Below are positions 1 through 9,096 of a stretch of DNA of 53,022 nt, one piece after another (position 1 is the first letter of the stretch; each line of letters opens with the position of its first letter). Source of the stretch: Lentibacillus lipolyticus (lineage in GTDB: Bacteria > Bacillota > Bacilli > Bacillales > Amphibacillaceae); NCBI GenBank assembly GCA_004145795.1, contig SEIO01000020.1, positions 1 through 53,022 on the forward strand, written 5' to 3'. The notes beneath the pieces were generated by a model. The model was given only the letters and a program-made list of their open reading frames with translations, did no database searches and was not told the origin of the DNA. The translations under genes and the position numbers were made by a program.

Positions 1-121
1 AATTGAATTTTGAGCTTCAACTGGGGACTTTACCATTTTAAGTAACAATCAATCCCCTGCCTAATTGAAAGTTTTGGTGGGGGATTTTTAAATGACTATA
101 TGGGGGATTTTTCAGTTGACA
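1..121. mobile_element. Terminal part of an insertion sequence, probably IS21-like
   Basis: Two imperfect direct repeats sharing TGGGGGATTTTT lie at about 78-100 and 101-120, and the stretch ends in CA at about 120-121, exactly where the adjoining regulator gene loses its reading frame. Multiple short repeats inside the ends and TG...CA termini are usual for IS21-family elements. No transposase is visible, because the rest of the element lies outside the window. The family assignment is an inference; the exact boundary could be a few bases off. Confidence 0.45.
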
Positions 122-122
122 A

Positions 123-821
123 TTACATACGGTGGACAATCATGGGTTGACCTTGTATGTACTGGATAACCCCCCTCTCGGGTAACCCTGTCTTAATTGT
201 GTGGTGTAAATTCGTGTTTTCTATTACATCCTGCACATACTTACCTAAAGCTTCTTCCCGATCGATACCAATAAATTGTGCATAGGCCTCGTTGAATTGA
301 ACTATGATGCCATCCTTATCGACAACCGCTACACCTTCATAAGCACTGTTCATTACTTCAGCCAATATCTCACTTGTGTTCCCAACTTCGTAAATATTAT
401 GAAATAAATCAGGGAATTTTTCGATAATGTCACTCCGAGCCAACGTACCGACCAGTCGATAATCGTCATCAACAACAACATAATAATTGAATGGGAAACG
501 GTCACTGTTTAAGACGGTATCATTCTGATGGACTACAACATAACCATCACGGCTCATGCAACTCTCCAACCGAATAGGTTTATGATCTTGGTGTAATTGT
601 TTTTCTAATAACGCTAGGGCAGTGATAATCCCAATAGGTTTCTTTTCATCATTTACGACCGGTAGCCAATTAATATGCATTTGTGCTATTACAGCAGCAG
701 ATTGTGCCACGGAATAGTGACTATGAAGCGCACTAGACGTTTTATTCATACATTGCGCAAATGTCGTATACTTATCTTTTTCTAAAATTTTGCTTCGTCT
801 TTGTATGACATCCTGTTGCAA
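123..821 (-). pseudogene. Truncated CBS-PAS sensory regulator (N-terminal half only)
   Basis: The 232 residues contain a pair of CBS motifs (about residues 20-140) followed by a PAS domain (about 150-215), ending in GQPMIVHRM. This arrangement is the sensory half of sigma-54-dependent activators that normally continue with an AAA+ domain and a C-terminal helix-turn-helix. Here the frame stops right after the PAS domain, at the edge of a probable insertion sequence, so the ATPase and DNA-binding parts are lost. The start is supported by an AAAGGAGG-type site just upstream. It could still fold as a ligand-binding remnant but cannot act as an activator. It lies downstream of the M20 hydrolase gene on the same strand, so it may once have controlled the neighbouring amino-acid genes; that link is inference. 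Confidence 0.75.
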
Positions 822-1122
822 TGAGTAAACCTCCTTTCAATGACAATATACTGAATTACTTGCATATTTACTCACTAGACTTGGAATAGATTTACAAAAA
901 GGCTCATGAAACCATATGCCTAGACCCCTGACATGTATCAGTCAATTCATGGTAAAGCCGGCGTCAGTCTGCACAATATCGTAATTTTAACTTACCGATT
1001 TAAAAACGAATTCCCAACTAACCAAAGTAAACCTAGGGTCATTTATCCCCCCCAGGTTTATCGTTTAACAATTTATACTTTGATTTCGCCTTTTAGCTAG
1101 TATTCTTCTCCACCGGGTTCAT
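822..1122. other. Intergenic stretch with a weak terminator-like hairpin
   Basis: No coding signal is convincing on either strand. An imperfect inverted repeat (AAACCTAGGG at 1029-1038 and CCCAGGTTT at 1051-1059) could end transcription of the M20 gene on the minus strand, but the following T-rich stretch is poor. The rest presumably holds the promoter of the truncated regulator, which I cannot place with confidence. Confidence 0.4.
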
Positions 1123-2250
1123 TTATAAGGAATATACGTTTTTAACAGCCTTATACAAAATATCAGTTCCATTTAACAGTGCTTTTTTGTCAAAGATCAT
1201 TTTCGGGTGGTGAAGACCCGGCTTCAAGTCACATCCTAAACCTAGCATAGTTGCTTTTAGAGAAGGTTTTTTTATTGTATAATAATGAAAATCATCACCA
1301 CCAGGCGTTTGTAACGGCCCGTCAACCCCCTCTTTTCCCAGACTGTCTTCTATAGCCGTTTCCATAATTTCGATGGCATCACTATTTAATTTAGCAGCAG
1401 CTATCTCCCCTGTGCTTTTAAGTTCTATATCTGTTTCGTACAGATTTTTAAGCGTGTCAATAGCATGATTTACTTTTGAATCCAACATCTCCATTGCTTC
1501 ATTTGTTTGAGCTCTCAGATCCAGTGAAAAAGTTGCTTTTCCAGGTATAATATTCGCGCTTTCCCCTCCAGACTGCAAAGCGGTCATTTTGACTGAATGA
1601 GGAACAAGCGGGTCAATGTGAATTTGTCTGATCATATTTACTAACTGGGTACCAATTTCGATGGCATTATGGTTAAGGTGAGGACGTGCACCGTGGGCAT
1701 CTTCACCTTTAATTATTCCCTTGTATGTTTTAGTTGCTCCATGTACGATGACGGGAGCAGCATGCCCCATTTTTGTTTCCTGCATAGGTCGCAAATGTAT
1801 TCCGAACAAATAATCAACATCATCTACAACATTTTTTTCAACCATCTTTAATGCTCCGGCTCCTTTTTCCTCTGCCGGCTGAAAAATAAATCTCACAGCT
1901 ACCTTATCCGCCAAGTCTTTTTCTTGTTCTAACCGCCATAATAACCCTAATACCATAGACATATGTGCGTCATGACCGCATGAATGATTTGCCTGAAAAA
2001 CCCCGTCCACTTCTTGCCATAGGGCATCAATATCGGCACGTACAGCAACTATTGGCAAATCACCATTAAAGTTACCATAGTCCCCTATCACTCCTGTACA
2101 ATCATCGAAAGTCCTGACAACACATCCACTTTCTCTTAATATTCCCTCAATATACTTCGTGGTCTGAACTTCTTCCCAGCTAATTTCAGCATTCTCATGC
2201 AGATATTGGAAAGTAGCTGTAATCTTTTTTTCAATTGTTTTGTTACTCAT
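1123..2250 (-). CDS. M20 family amidohydrolase (AmhX/desuccinylase-like)
   Basis: This 375-residue protein is an M20D-type metallo-amidohydrolase, which removes an acyl group from an N-acyl amino acid or related amide in the cytoplasm. Metal-site motifs are present: CGHDAH at residues 91-96, PAEE at 125-128 and GIH at 150-152, with a dimerisation domain in the middle and GLHHP near the end. The length is normal. The ATG overlaps the stop of the RpiR gene as TAATG, so the two are translationally coupled. The protein closely resembles the M20 protein encoded at 38486-39622; long blocks around the metal ligands and the C-terminal GGDDFH region are nearly identical. Next to an N-acylamino acid racemase gene it is most simply read as the hydrolase freeing the L-amino acid; the acyl group is not known. 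Confidence 0.85.
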   Translation of the reverse strand: MSNKTIEKKITATFQYLHENAEISWEEVQTTKYIEGILRESGCVVRTFDDCTGVIGDYGNFNGDLPIVAVRADIDALWQEVDGVFQANHSCGHDAHMSMVLGLLWRLEQEKDLADKVAVRFIFQPAEEKGAGALKMVEKNVVDDVDYLFGIHLRPMQETKMGHAAPVIVHGATKTYKGIIKGEDAHGARPHLNHNAIEIGTQLVNMIRQIHIDPLVPHSVKMTALQSGGESANIIPGKATFSLDLRAQTNEAMEMLDSKVNHAIDTLKNLYETDIELKSTGEIAAAKLNSDAIEIMETAIEDSLGKEGVDGPLQTPGGDDFHYYTIKKPSLKATMLGLGCDLKPGLHHPKMIFDKKALLNGTDILYKAVKNVYSL

Positions 2251-3074
2251 TAATCCTCGCCATCCTTTATTAAATATTTATATGTAAATCTTATCTTTCC
2301 CCGCTCTTTTACCCGCTGAATAACTTCATTTAACAAAGCATTAATAAGACTTAGCGTAATCGGGCCTTTATTAATCAATGATTTATTGCTTATATTAATC
2401 GTTAATACAGTATCAGCATATTTAACAATTGGTGACACGCGCGAATCGGTTATGGCTATAACTTTAATATTTTTATTTTTTGCCTCTTCCGCTAGCCTAA
2501 TTGTATCAAGGGCATACCGGTAATAGGAAAAGATAATAACACAAGATTTTTTGGGTAATATATCCAGAATTCCCGCATCATTTTCAGGTCTGTATAACGA
2601 TACGTTCCCTAGTACATAATTCAAGTTAAAATAAAGCCAATGGGCAAAAGTGAATGATTGATAGTAACCAGCAACAGTTATACGCTCACTATCAATTATT
2701 GTTTCTATAGCATTTTCTATCTCTTCCAAATACAGGTGTTCAATCGTTCCCTTTAGGTTGTTGATATCTACTTTCATGCTCTCAGCAAGATTATTGGTTT
2801 CTATATTTTCCTCCAACCCATCTATTGGTCTTTGATTTAGATCCAATAAATATTTTCGAACATCTTTTTGCAGAATGTTGTAACTTGTGTATCCAATCGT
2901 ATTGCAAAAACGAAGAACAGTAGTTTCACTCACACCAATAATTTGACCTACCTTTTTGGCAGGATGTATAGCAAAAATCATCGGATCCGATAACAAATAG
3001 TCCCCCACTTTCCTAAGCCCTTTTGTCAGCGTCGAAAAGTGTTTATTTGTCTCTTCTATAAAACTTGGCTCCAC
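2250..3074 (-). CDS. RpiR family transcriptional regulator
   Basis: This 274-residue regulator has the RpiR layout: an N-terminal helix-turn-helix (about residues 40-66, with IIGVSETTVLRFCNTIGY) and a C-terminal SIS domain (about 125-260) that usually binds a phosphorylated sugar or related metabolite. The start codon is GTG behind a weak GGTG site. The gene is divergent from the permease/racemase genes and overlaps the M20 gene, so it most likely controls both arms from the 126-base region between 3074 and the permease start. An RpiR protein over amino-acid-type genes, rather than sugar genes, is known in other bacteria; the effector here cannot be read from sequence. Confidence 0.85.
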   Translation of the reverse strand: MEPSFIEETNKHFSTLTKGLRKVGDYLLSDPMIFAIHPAKKVGQIIGVSETTVLRFCNTIGYTSYNILQKDVRKYLLDLNQRPIDGLEENIETNNLAESMKVDINNLKGTIEHLYLEEIENAIETIIDSERITVAGYYQSFTFAHWLYFNLNYVLGNVSLYRPENDAGILDILPKKSCVIIFSYYRYALDTIRLAEEAKNKNIKVIAITDSRVSPIVKYADTVLTINISNKSLINKGPITLSLINALLNEVIQRVKERGKIRFTYKYLIKDGED

Positions 3075-3114
3075 ATCATTTCACCACTTTTTGAAGTTTT
3101 TACATTATTCTATC

Positions 3115-3143
3115 TTGATTTGAAGTATAAACTATATTATAAT
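3115..3143 (+). promoter_or_regulatory. Sigma-A promoter for the permease-racemase operon
   Basis: TTGATT (3115-3120) and TATAAT (3138-3143) are separated by exactly 17 bases, a near-consensus housekeeping promoter. It lies between the divergent rpiR-like gene and the permease and would be the natural place for RpiR-type repression. Confidence 0.7.
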
Positions 3144-3200
3144 TTGTTTCAACTTTTAATTTTCAAAAATCAAAAATCATTTTCTATGGGAGGGAAACAA

Positions 3201-4646
3201 ATGAGTAATGAACCATTGCAGGATTCAAATATGGAAGTAAACGAAAATCCAAAGAAAAAGAAAAAATTCGAACTGCCTGATGCCTATGTTATTTTGTTCG
3301 TCATATTGCTTCTTGCTGCAATTGCAACGTACATCATTCCAGCAGGGTCGTTTGATCGAGAGACATCCGAAAATGGTACCTCTGTCGTCATTCCAGGCAG
3401 TTTTGAACAGATTGAACAACAGCCAGCCAGTGTCATCGAGGTATTTAGATCCATTCAGGAAGGATTAATCGGGGGAGCAAGCATAATATTTTTGGTATTG
3501 ATTATTGGCGGTGCTTTCTCCGTTATTGAAAGTACTGGTGCAATTGACACAATGATTATGAAAACAATAAATAAAACGAAGAATAAAGAGTGGCTGCTTA
3601 TAACAATGGTAGCAATCGTATTTTCCATTTTTGGCGGTCTCGGTATTGTCGTCAACGCTGTTATTGCCTTTATTCCAATTGGCATTGTTCTTGCTAGAGC
3701 AATGAAAATGGATGCTATTGTTGGAGTCGCAATCATTTATCTTGGTGCCTATTCCGGATTCTCAATTGGCTTTTTAGATCCATTAACAACTGGTTTTGCT
3801 CAGCAAATTGCTGAACTTCCTTTATTCTCAGGACTAGGATACCGTATTCTTATCTATTTAACGATATTAACTTCTTCCATCTTGTATATTACTTGGTACT
3901 CTAACAAAGTGAAGAAAAATCCTGAGAATAGTATTCTTAAAGAAAATAGATTTCCAAAGCTTGAAGAGAAGAATATGGACGAAGTATCGTCAGTATTAAC
4001 AAACACGCAGAAACTAGTACTGGTCATCCTAGGGCTTGGCATTGGCACTTACGTCTTCGGTGTTTTCCAGCTGGGTTGGTCCATCAATGAAATGGCCGGT
4101 GTTTTCATTGCCATCGCTATAGTGACAGCAATTGTAACTAGGATGGGATCCAATACGATGGTTTCAGAATTCATGAATGGTTGTAAGGGGGTTGTCTATG
4201 GAGCTTTAATCATTGGTATGGCAAGATCCATTGTTGTCATCCTGGAAAACAGCATGGTATTAGATACAATAGTCCAAGGCATGTCTGTTGCAATGGGGTC
4301 CTTTTCAAGTGTAGCCGGTGCAATCGCACTCTTTATAGGGAATGGAATATTCAATCTGATCGTTTCTTCAGGAAGTGGACAGGCCGCAATTGTGATGCCA
4401 ATTATGACACCTCTTGCTGATATCATGGAAATTCCGCGTCAAGTTGCGGTTCAAGCATACTCAATGGGGGACGGATTCACAAACATGATTACACCTCTAT
4501 CGGGAGTTTTGATGGCGAACTTGGCAATTGCAGGAATCCCTTGGACAAAATGGATCAAATTCGCAATTCCACTAGCATTAATTTGGTATGTCATTGGCAT
4601 GATTTACTTATCAATTGCCGTGTTAATTAATTGGGGACCAATGTAA
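3201..4646 (+). CDS. YfcC family (DcuC-like) permease
   Basis: The protein (481 residues from the chosen ATG) is a polytopic membrane permease of the YfcC/C4-dicarboxylate carrier-like group. A basic cytoplasmic N-terminus (KKKKKF) is followed by a first membrane helix ending in TYIIPAGSFDR, and a conserved SSGSGQAAIVMPI stretch lies in the C-terminal half. The start at 3201 is chosen because GGGAGGG lies 7 bases upstream; earlier in-frame codons have no ribosome site. It is followed after 16 bases by the racemase gene. Substrates of this family are poorly defined; members are often found with peptidase and amidohydrolase genes, fitting uptake of peptides or acylated amino acids. A second family member lies at 51358-52767. 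Confidence 0.85.
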   Translation: MSNEPLQDSNMEVNENPKKKKKFELPDAYVILFVILLLAAIATYIIPAGSFDRETSENGTSVVIPGSFEQIEQQPASVIEVFRSIQEGLIGGASIIFLVLIIGGAFSVIESTGAIDTMIMKTINKTKNKEWLLITMVAIVFSIFGGLGIVVNAVIAFIPIGIVLARAMKMDAIVGVAIIYLGAYSGFSIGFLDPLTTGFAQQIAELPLFSGLGYRILIYLTILTSSILYITWYSNKVKKNPENSILKENRFPKLEEKNMDEVSSVLTNTQKLVLVILGLGIGTYVFGVFQLGWSINEMAGVFIAIAIVTAIVTRMGSNTMVSEFMNGCKGVVYGALIIGMARSIVVILENSMVLDTIVQGMSVAMGSFSSVAGAIALFIGNGIFNLIVSSGSGQAAIVMPIMTPLADIMEIPRQVAVQAYSMGDGFTNMITPLSGVLMANLAIAGIPWTKWIKFAIPLALIWYVIGMIYLSIAVLINWGPM

Positions 4647-4662
4647 AAGGAGATAGTTAAAC

Positions 4663-5769
4663 ATGTATATTAAAGAAATCAACTTATATAAAATAACCAT
4701 GAAAATGAGAAATCCATTTACCACTAGCTTCGGAACGGAACAAAACCGAAAATTTATCCTGGTAGAAGTGAAAAATGAAAATGATTTGTCTGGCTGGGGT
4801 GAATGCGTAACAACAGAACGCCCTTTATACATTGAGGAGTTTACAGACGCAAGCTGGATGATGCTTGAAAAATTCCTTATACCTGCTGTTTTAAAGACTA
4901 AAATTGAGCATCCAGACGAACTACAAGACAGGTTTAAAGCATACAAGCGCAATCACTTGGCCAAATCAGCATTAGAAGCTGCAGTTTGGGACTTATATGC
5001 TAAATCAAAAGATATGACCTTAGCCGAAGCTTTGGGCGGCGTTAAGTCAACTATTGAAGTCGGGGTAAGTCTGGGAATTGAAGAAGATATTCATACCTTG
5101 CTAAACAATATTAAACAAAAAACAGAAGAAGGATATAAAAGAATTAAAATTAAGATTAAACCAGGAAAAGATGTAAATGTTCTTGCAGAGGTTAGGAAAC
5201 AATTCCCGGATATCCCATTAATGGTAGATGCAAATTCAGCCTATACCTTAGATGATATTCCGACATTGAAAGAAATGGATAGATTTAATCTAATGATGAT
5301 TGAACAGCCGCTAACAGCCGGTGACCTGATCGATCACGCAAAGTTGCAAAAAGAAATGGAAACACCGATTTGTCTCGATGAAAGTATCCACTCTTATGAA
5401 GATGCCAGAAAAGCGGTTGAAATCGGCAGTGGAAAAATTATTAATTTAAAAGTCGGCAGAGTTGGTGGCTTAACCGAAGCTAAAAGAATCCATGACCTAT
5501 GTAAACAAGAAAATATCCCTATGTGGTGTGGTGGAATGCTGGAATCAGGTGTGGGACGGGCACATAATATTGCAATCACCTCTCTAGCCAACTTCACCCT
5601 GCCAGGTGATACGGCATCGTCCGCTAGATATTGGCATAAAGATATTATAGATCCGGAAGTGGTTGTGGAGAATGGACTACTTACGGTGCCGGATAAAGCG
5701 GGAATTGGCTTTGATGTGAATTTGGATGAAGTATTGCGTAATACAACGGAAAGTAAAAAATTTAACTGA
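4663..5769 (+). CDS. Enolase-superfamily N-acylamino acid racemase / o-succinylbenzoate synthase
   Basis: This 368-residue enzyme belongs to the MenC2/NAAAR subgroup. Catalytic residues are all visible: KxK at K162/K164, metal ligands D189, E214 and D239, and the opposite base K263. The GGMLESGVGRAHN stretch and the LPGDTASSARY region are typical of this subgroup. Members make o-succinylbenzoate in menaquinone synthesis, racemise N-acyl (often N-succinyl) amino acids, or do both. There are no men genes nearby, while an M20 amidohydrolase, a permease and a C45 hydrolase are, so racemisation is the likelier job; this is inference from context. An AAGGAG site directly follows the permease stop, so it is in the same operon. 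A strong hairpin follows the gene. Confidence 0.85.
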   Translation: MYIKEINLYKITMKMRNPFTTSFGTEQNRKFILVEVKNENDLSGWGECVTTERPLYIEEFTDASWMMLEKFLIPAVLKTKIEHPDELQDRFKAYKRNHLAKSALEAAVWDLYAKSKDMTLAEALGGVKSTIEVGVSLGIEEDIHTLLNNIKQKTEEGYKRIKIKIKPGKDVNVLAEVRKQFPDIPLMVDANSAYTLDDIPTLKEMDRFNLMMIEQPLTAGDLIDHAKLQKEMETPICLDESIHSYEDARKAVEIGSGKIINLKVGRVGGLTEAKRIHDLCKQENIPMWCGGMLESGVGRAHNIAITSLANFTLPGDTASSARYWHKDIIDPEVVVENGLLTVPDKAGIGFDVNLDEVLRNTTESKKFN

Positions 5770-5777
5770 AACGAAGA

Positions 5778-5809
5778 GGCTCTGGTTATACGTCCAGGGC
5801 CCCTTTTTT
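5778..5809. terminator. Terminator between racemase and C45 genes
   Basis: GGCTCTGG (5778-5785) pairs with CCAGGGCC (5794-5801), with one G-U pair, followed by a T-run at 5804-5809. It ends the plus-strand operon; the convergent C45 gene stops three bases further on, so it may also serve that gene partly. Confidence 0.75.
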
Positions 5810-5811
5810 AC

Positions 5812-6888
5812 TCAATTAAAATGGAAATTAGCTATTTCGCTAGGATTGCAAGCCTGCCCTTCCATGAGATACAAGTTATGTTTGTTCAAATCCATAATGA
5901 TAGAAAAGGCTGTAACCGTACTTGTATATTCTGATGAATCCTCTTCCATATGCCTGCAAATCGAATTCGGATAATGTTCATGATCAGAAAACCATTGTCT
6001 AATTATATCTGTAGTAATAATCTTTTTATCATTAATTGTATTATTTATCAGCTTTTTAATCCTACTAGCTCTGTAAAATGTATTTTCTGTTGTATTCAGT
6101 TTTTCTTTTCCTATTTGATCGACAAGTCTTGCTGAATAAAAGTGATTCGTGTGATATAAAAAGTTATCTCGCGTTGTTTTTCTGTCTTCTCCAACAGGGG
6201 ATATTTCGACATTGGTTGCCTTTGCGCCCGACTTATCGCCTTGAGCAATTAAGAAATTTGCAGAAGAAGCTATTTTTTGATCCCTTATTTTTTCAAGTGC
6301 CTCATTCAGATCTATTGAATTAAGAATCTCTCTTAAGCCTAAATGAACCGGCAATTTATTCGACTTCATATTGGCTCGTAACGCATTCAAACAAACCCCT
6401 AATCCGTAAGCGTTTAAGCCAATTTTCCCAATGATCCCACCTTCAGTCACCATATTGATCTCAGGTGCATCATTTTGCTTAATATTAGTGAAGATCAAGC
6501 TTTTTGATTGAGACGCTCGCCAATCCCAAGTCTGTCCTAAAAATGCACTTTCTGCTATCGTAGGCATTAATGCCACACTTGTACAGCCGTCACTTTTATT
6601 ATTGGTTAAAGCTATTTCACTTCTGGCATTTAAAGCTAAAATATCATGAAAACTGACGGAAGCTCCTTTTGCAATCCCTTCCATTTCATCCAAAAGAGCA
6701 ATATTTGTCTTTTCGATGTAATCAAGATGCAACTTTCCTAATTCAATCGCATGCTTCCATTTCATATTTGCTTCATACCAAAACAACCTTTCATAAGAAT
6801 CCAAGCTGTGGTGAACCTCTTCCTTGGCTTGTGTTCCATGTTGTTTTCCAATATCAAATGCTGTACCAGATAAATATAATGCTTTCAT
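5812..6888 (-). CDS. C45 family Ntn-hydrolase / acyltransferase
   Basis: This 358-residue protein resembles the C45 family, named after the acyl-CoA:isopenicillin N (6-aminopenicillanate) acyltransferase. These enzymes are made as precursors and cut themselves before a Cys that becomes the N-terminal nucleophile. Here the expected site is Gly101-Cys102 in SDGCTS, almost the same position as in the fungal enzyme, and the downstream GQTWDW motif is also present. Bacterial members hydrolyse or transfer acyl groups on small amides and N-acyl amino acids; the exact substrate is unknown. A GGGAGG site lies 9 bases before the ATG. It is convergent with the racemase operon, and the shared context suggests work on the same class of acylated compounds. 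Confidence 0.75.
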   Translation of the reverse strand: MKALYLSGTAFDIGKQHGTQAKEEVHHSLDSYERLFWYEANMKWKHAIELGKLHLDYIEKTNIALLDEMEGIAKGASVSFHDILALNARSEIALTNNKSDGCTSVALMPTIAESAFLGQTWDWRASQSKSLIFTNIKQNDAPEINMVTEGGIIGKIGLNAYGLGVCLNALRANMKSNKLPVHLGLREILNSIDLNEALEKIRDQKIASSANFLIAQGDKSGAKATNVEISPVGEDRKTTRDNFLYHTNHFYSARLVDQIGKEKLNTTENTFYRASRIKKLINNTINDKKIITTDIIRQWFSDHEHYPNSICRHMEEDSSEYTSTVTAFSIIMDLNKHNLYLMEGQACNPSEIANFHFN

Positions 6889-7072
6889 AAAGCCCTACCT
6901 CCCTATGTTTTCCCTACATTACGTCGAAACGGTGATTGTTATTTTTAATGTTACCACTACTCACTTCATCAGACAATTTTTAATTATTGAATTAATTGCA
7001 GTGTAGTGTCAATTACTAACGTATTATAGATCGTCGTTACAACGAAATAGCCAAATCACCCACCGTTAATAA

Positions 7073-7109
7073 CAGCAACCGCTATCCTCTAACTTGGACG
7101 CGGCTGCTG
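7073..7109 (-). terminator. Hairpin after the betaine-type lipoprotein gene
   Basis: CAGCAACCGC (7073-7082) and GCGGCTGCTG (7100-7109) form a 10-bp stem with one G-U pair. On the minus strand it follows the stop of the lipoprotein gene by a few bases, though the T-stretch beyond it is broken. Confidence 0.5.
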
Positions 7110-7114
7110 CATCA

Positions 7115-8038
7115 CTATTTCTCTAGCCATTTATCCACCTTATCCTGATGGTTCTTCACCCAGGCTTTAGCTAATTCTTCCGGTTCTTTTTCTTCTGAAA
7201 GGCCGATTTGCCATTTTTCAACCATATCCAGCGTCAGCTTCATATTGGAAAACAGTGTATAAGCTGTAGGTGACTGTTCTTTTAAGTCATCTGTAACGCC
7301 AATTTGAACATCATCCAATTTCCAAACATTTTTAGGATCATCCAGGAATTTGATATCCAATCTAGTAAACATCGGGTGCGGACGCCAGGCGTTAAAAACA
7401 ACGCCACCTTTATCAACCATAGTACTTTCGGCTTGAGCAAGCATCGCGGCAGTACTGCTGTTTTTAATCTCAAAATCCTGCATATGATAGGCTTCTACCA
7501 TCTTCTTGGTCGTCTGTGCCATCCCGCTTCCTGGATCGATGGCATACACCTGCCCATCAAATTTGTCCTGATACTTTTTCAAATCCGGAATAGAGTTCAC
7601 ATCTTCCATATAGGTTGGGACAGCTACCCCAAGCGGCATCTCTGAATAAAGTGTACCCGCTACTTCGAAATCATTTTTATATTTCTTTAAATAGGAGCTG
7701 TGCAGATTGGGCGACCAGATATCAATAAATGCATCAATACCCCCGTTGGACAATGCTTCATACAATATGCCAACTTGCCCCTCCTCAATCTCCACTTCAT
7801 ACCCAACTTGTTCCAAAATCTCCTTAGAAAGATATGCCGGAACCGTTGCATAATCATAAGGGTCTAACCCGATGGAAATTGTTTTTTGCTCGTCTTCATT
7901 TTGATTTTCCTGATTACTCTTGCTTTCCTGCTTCTGATCCCCATCGCAAGCCGATAACACTAAAATAAGTGTCACGCTTAACCAAACTAATTTTCTTGCA
8001 AGACTTGCAGAACTAATAATTACTCCCACTTTCTTCAT
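7115..8038 (-). CDS. Glycine-betaine/choline-type ABC substrate-binding lipoprotein (orphan)
   Basis: This 307-residue protein carries a signal peptide with a lipobox (LVLSAC, Cys31), an acidic linker, then an OpuAC-type quaternary-amine binding domain (about residues 52-305) with motifs such as IDIWSPN and NAWRPHPMF. Such proteins are anchored outside the membrane and deliver compatible solutes such as glycine betaine to an ABC importer. No permease or ATPase gene is adjacent, so it must work with a transporter encoded elsewhere or as an accessory sensor. The signal peptide is long before its hydrophobic core, and no good ribosome site precedes the ATG, so the true start may differ. Substrate is inferred from family only. 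Confidence 0.8.
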   Translation of the reverse strand: MKKVGVIISSASLARKLVWLSVTLILVLSACDGDQKQESKSNQENQNEDEQKTISIGLDPYDYATVPAYLSKEILEQVGYEVEIEEGQVGILYEALSNGGIDAFIDIWSPNLHSSYLKKYKNDFEVAGTLYSEMPLGVAVPTYMEDVNSIPDLKKYQDKFDGQVYAIDPGSGMAQTTKKMVEAYHMQDFEIKNSSTAAMLAQAESTMVDKGGVVFNAWRPHPMFTRLDIKFLDDPKNVWKLDDVQIGVTDDLKEQSPTAYTLFSNMKLTLDMVEKWQIGLSEEKEPEELAKAWVKNHQDKVDKWLEK

Positions 8039-8169
8039 TTTGTAAGTGCGTTAAATAGAGGTTATACCCCCATGTTTGAAGCACACTTCACATATTATAA
8101 TAACATACTTTTTCTAATTGTTTAACTAGCGCTTCGACTCAAGGACTGTTACTGCATCGCTTTTTCCTA

Positions 8170-8198
8170 TATACATTTGCCCCCCTTTTTTGTATAAT
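8170..8198 (+). promoter_or_regulatory. Possible promoter for panBC
   Basis: A perfect TATAAT (8193-8198) sits about 56 bases before panB; the best -35 candidate is TATACA (8170-8175) at 17 bases, only four of six matches. No riboswitch or attenuator is apparent in the short leader. Confidence 0.45.
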
Positions 8199-8254
8199 AA
8201 TCAATAATATATTAAACAATTATGAATTATACGAAATAAGGAAGTGATTTTTAA

Positions 8255-9085
8255 ATGCTCAGTGTACTAGATTTGAAACATATGAAAGCAAACAAGGAAA
8301 AGATTTCGATGGTTACAGCATATGATTACCCGTCTGCCAAACAGGCGGAGCAAGCTGGAATGGATATGATTCTCGTTGGTGATTCGCTGGGAATGGTGGT
8401 GCTCGGTTATGAGTCTACTGTTGAAGTCCAGCTGGAAGATATGATCCACCACGCAAAGGCAGTCAAACGCGGCGCACCGAATACATTCACTGCGGTGGAC
8501 ATGCCTTTCATGTCTTATCATATCTCACTTGAGGACTCATTAAGGAATGCGAAAAAGCTTTTTCAGGAAACGAACGCGCAAAGTTTGAAAGTTGAGGGCG
8601 CATCCGACGACATCCTTATTCTCATCCGGCGCTTAACAGAAGCGGGAATCCCGGTTATTGCACATATAGGATTAACACCCCAGTCCGTCAATGTGCTCGG
8701 CGGGTTTAAAGTACAGGGAAAAGATAAAGACGCTGGCCAAAAGCTGCTCGATGACGCTAAAAAAGTAGCCGAGCATGGAGCTGCTGCGCTTGTTCTAGAA
8801 TGCGTTCCGAAACAACTGGCAACAATGGTGAGTCAATCTATCAGCATCCCGACCATCGGAATTGGGGCGGGTGTGGATTGTGACGGCCAAGTGCTTGTCT
8901 ATCACGATATCCTAAAATACGGTGTCGACCGTCTACCAAAATTCGTGAAGTCTTATGCGGATTTTAATGATCATGGGACAGAAGCGTTAAAAGCGTACAT
9001 GTCAGATGTAAAACAGGAAAAGTTTCCTACTGATGCGCATTCCTTTTTGAATAAAAGTCAAGATTCATTACCTGACACTGAGTGA
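8255..9085 (+). CDS. panB: 3-methyl-2-oxobutanoate hydroxymethyltransferase
   Basis: PanB transfers a hydroxymethyl group from 5,10-methylene-tetrahydrofolate to alpha-ketoisovalerate, giving ketopantoate, the first committed step of pantothenate and CoA synthesis. The 276 residues match the family's length; metal-binding Asp43 (VGDSLGM) and Asp82 (TAVDMPFM) and the LVLECVP region with the catalytic Glu are present. An AAGGAAGTG site precedes the ATG. The stop region overlaps the ribosome site of panC, so the two are cotranscribed. panD is not found in the window, unlike the usual panBCD order of Bacillus. Confidence 0.97.
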   Translation: MLSVLDLKHMKANKEKISMVTAYDYPSAKQAEQAGMDMILVGDSLGMVVLGYESTVEVQLEDMIHHAKAVKRGAPNTFTAVDMPFMSYHISLEDSLRNAKKLFQETNAQSLKVEGASDDILILIRRLTEAGIPVIAHIGLTPQSVNVLGGFKVQGKDKDAGQKLLDDAKKVAEHGAAALVLECVPKQLATMVSQSISIPTIGIGAGVDCDGQVLVYHDILKYGVDRLPKFVKSYADFNDHGTEALKAYMSDVKQEKFPTDAHSFLNKSQDSLPDTE

Positions 9086-9096
9086 GGAGAGATAAC

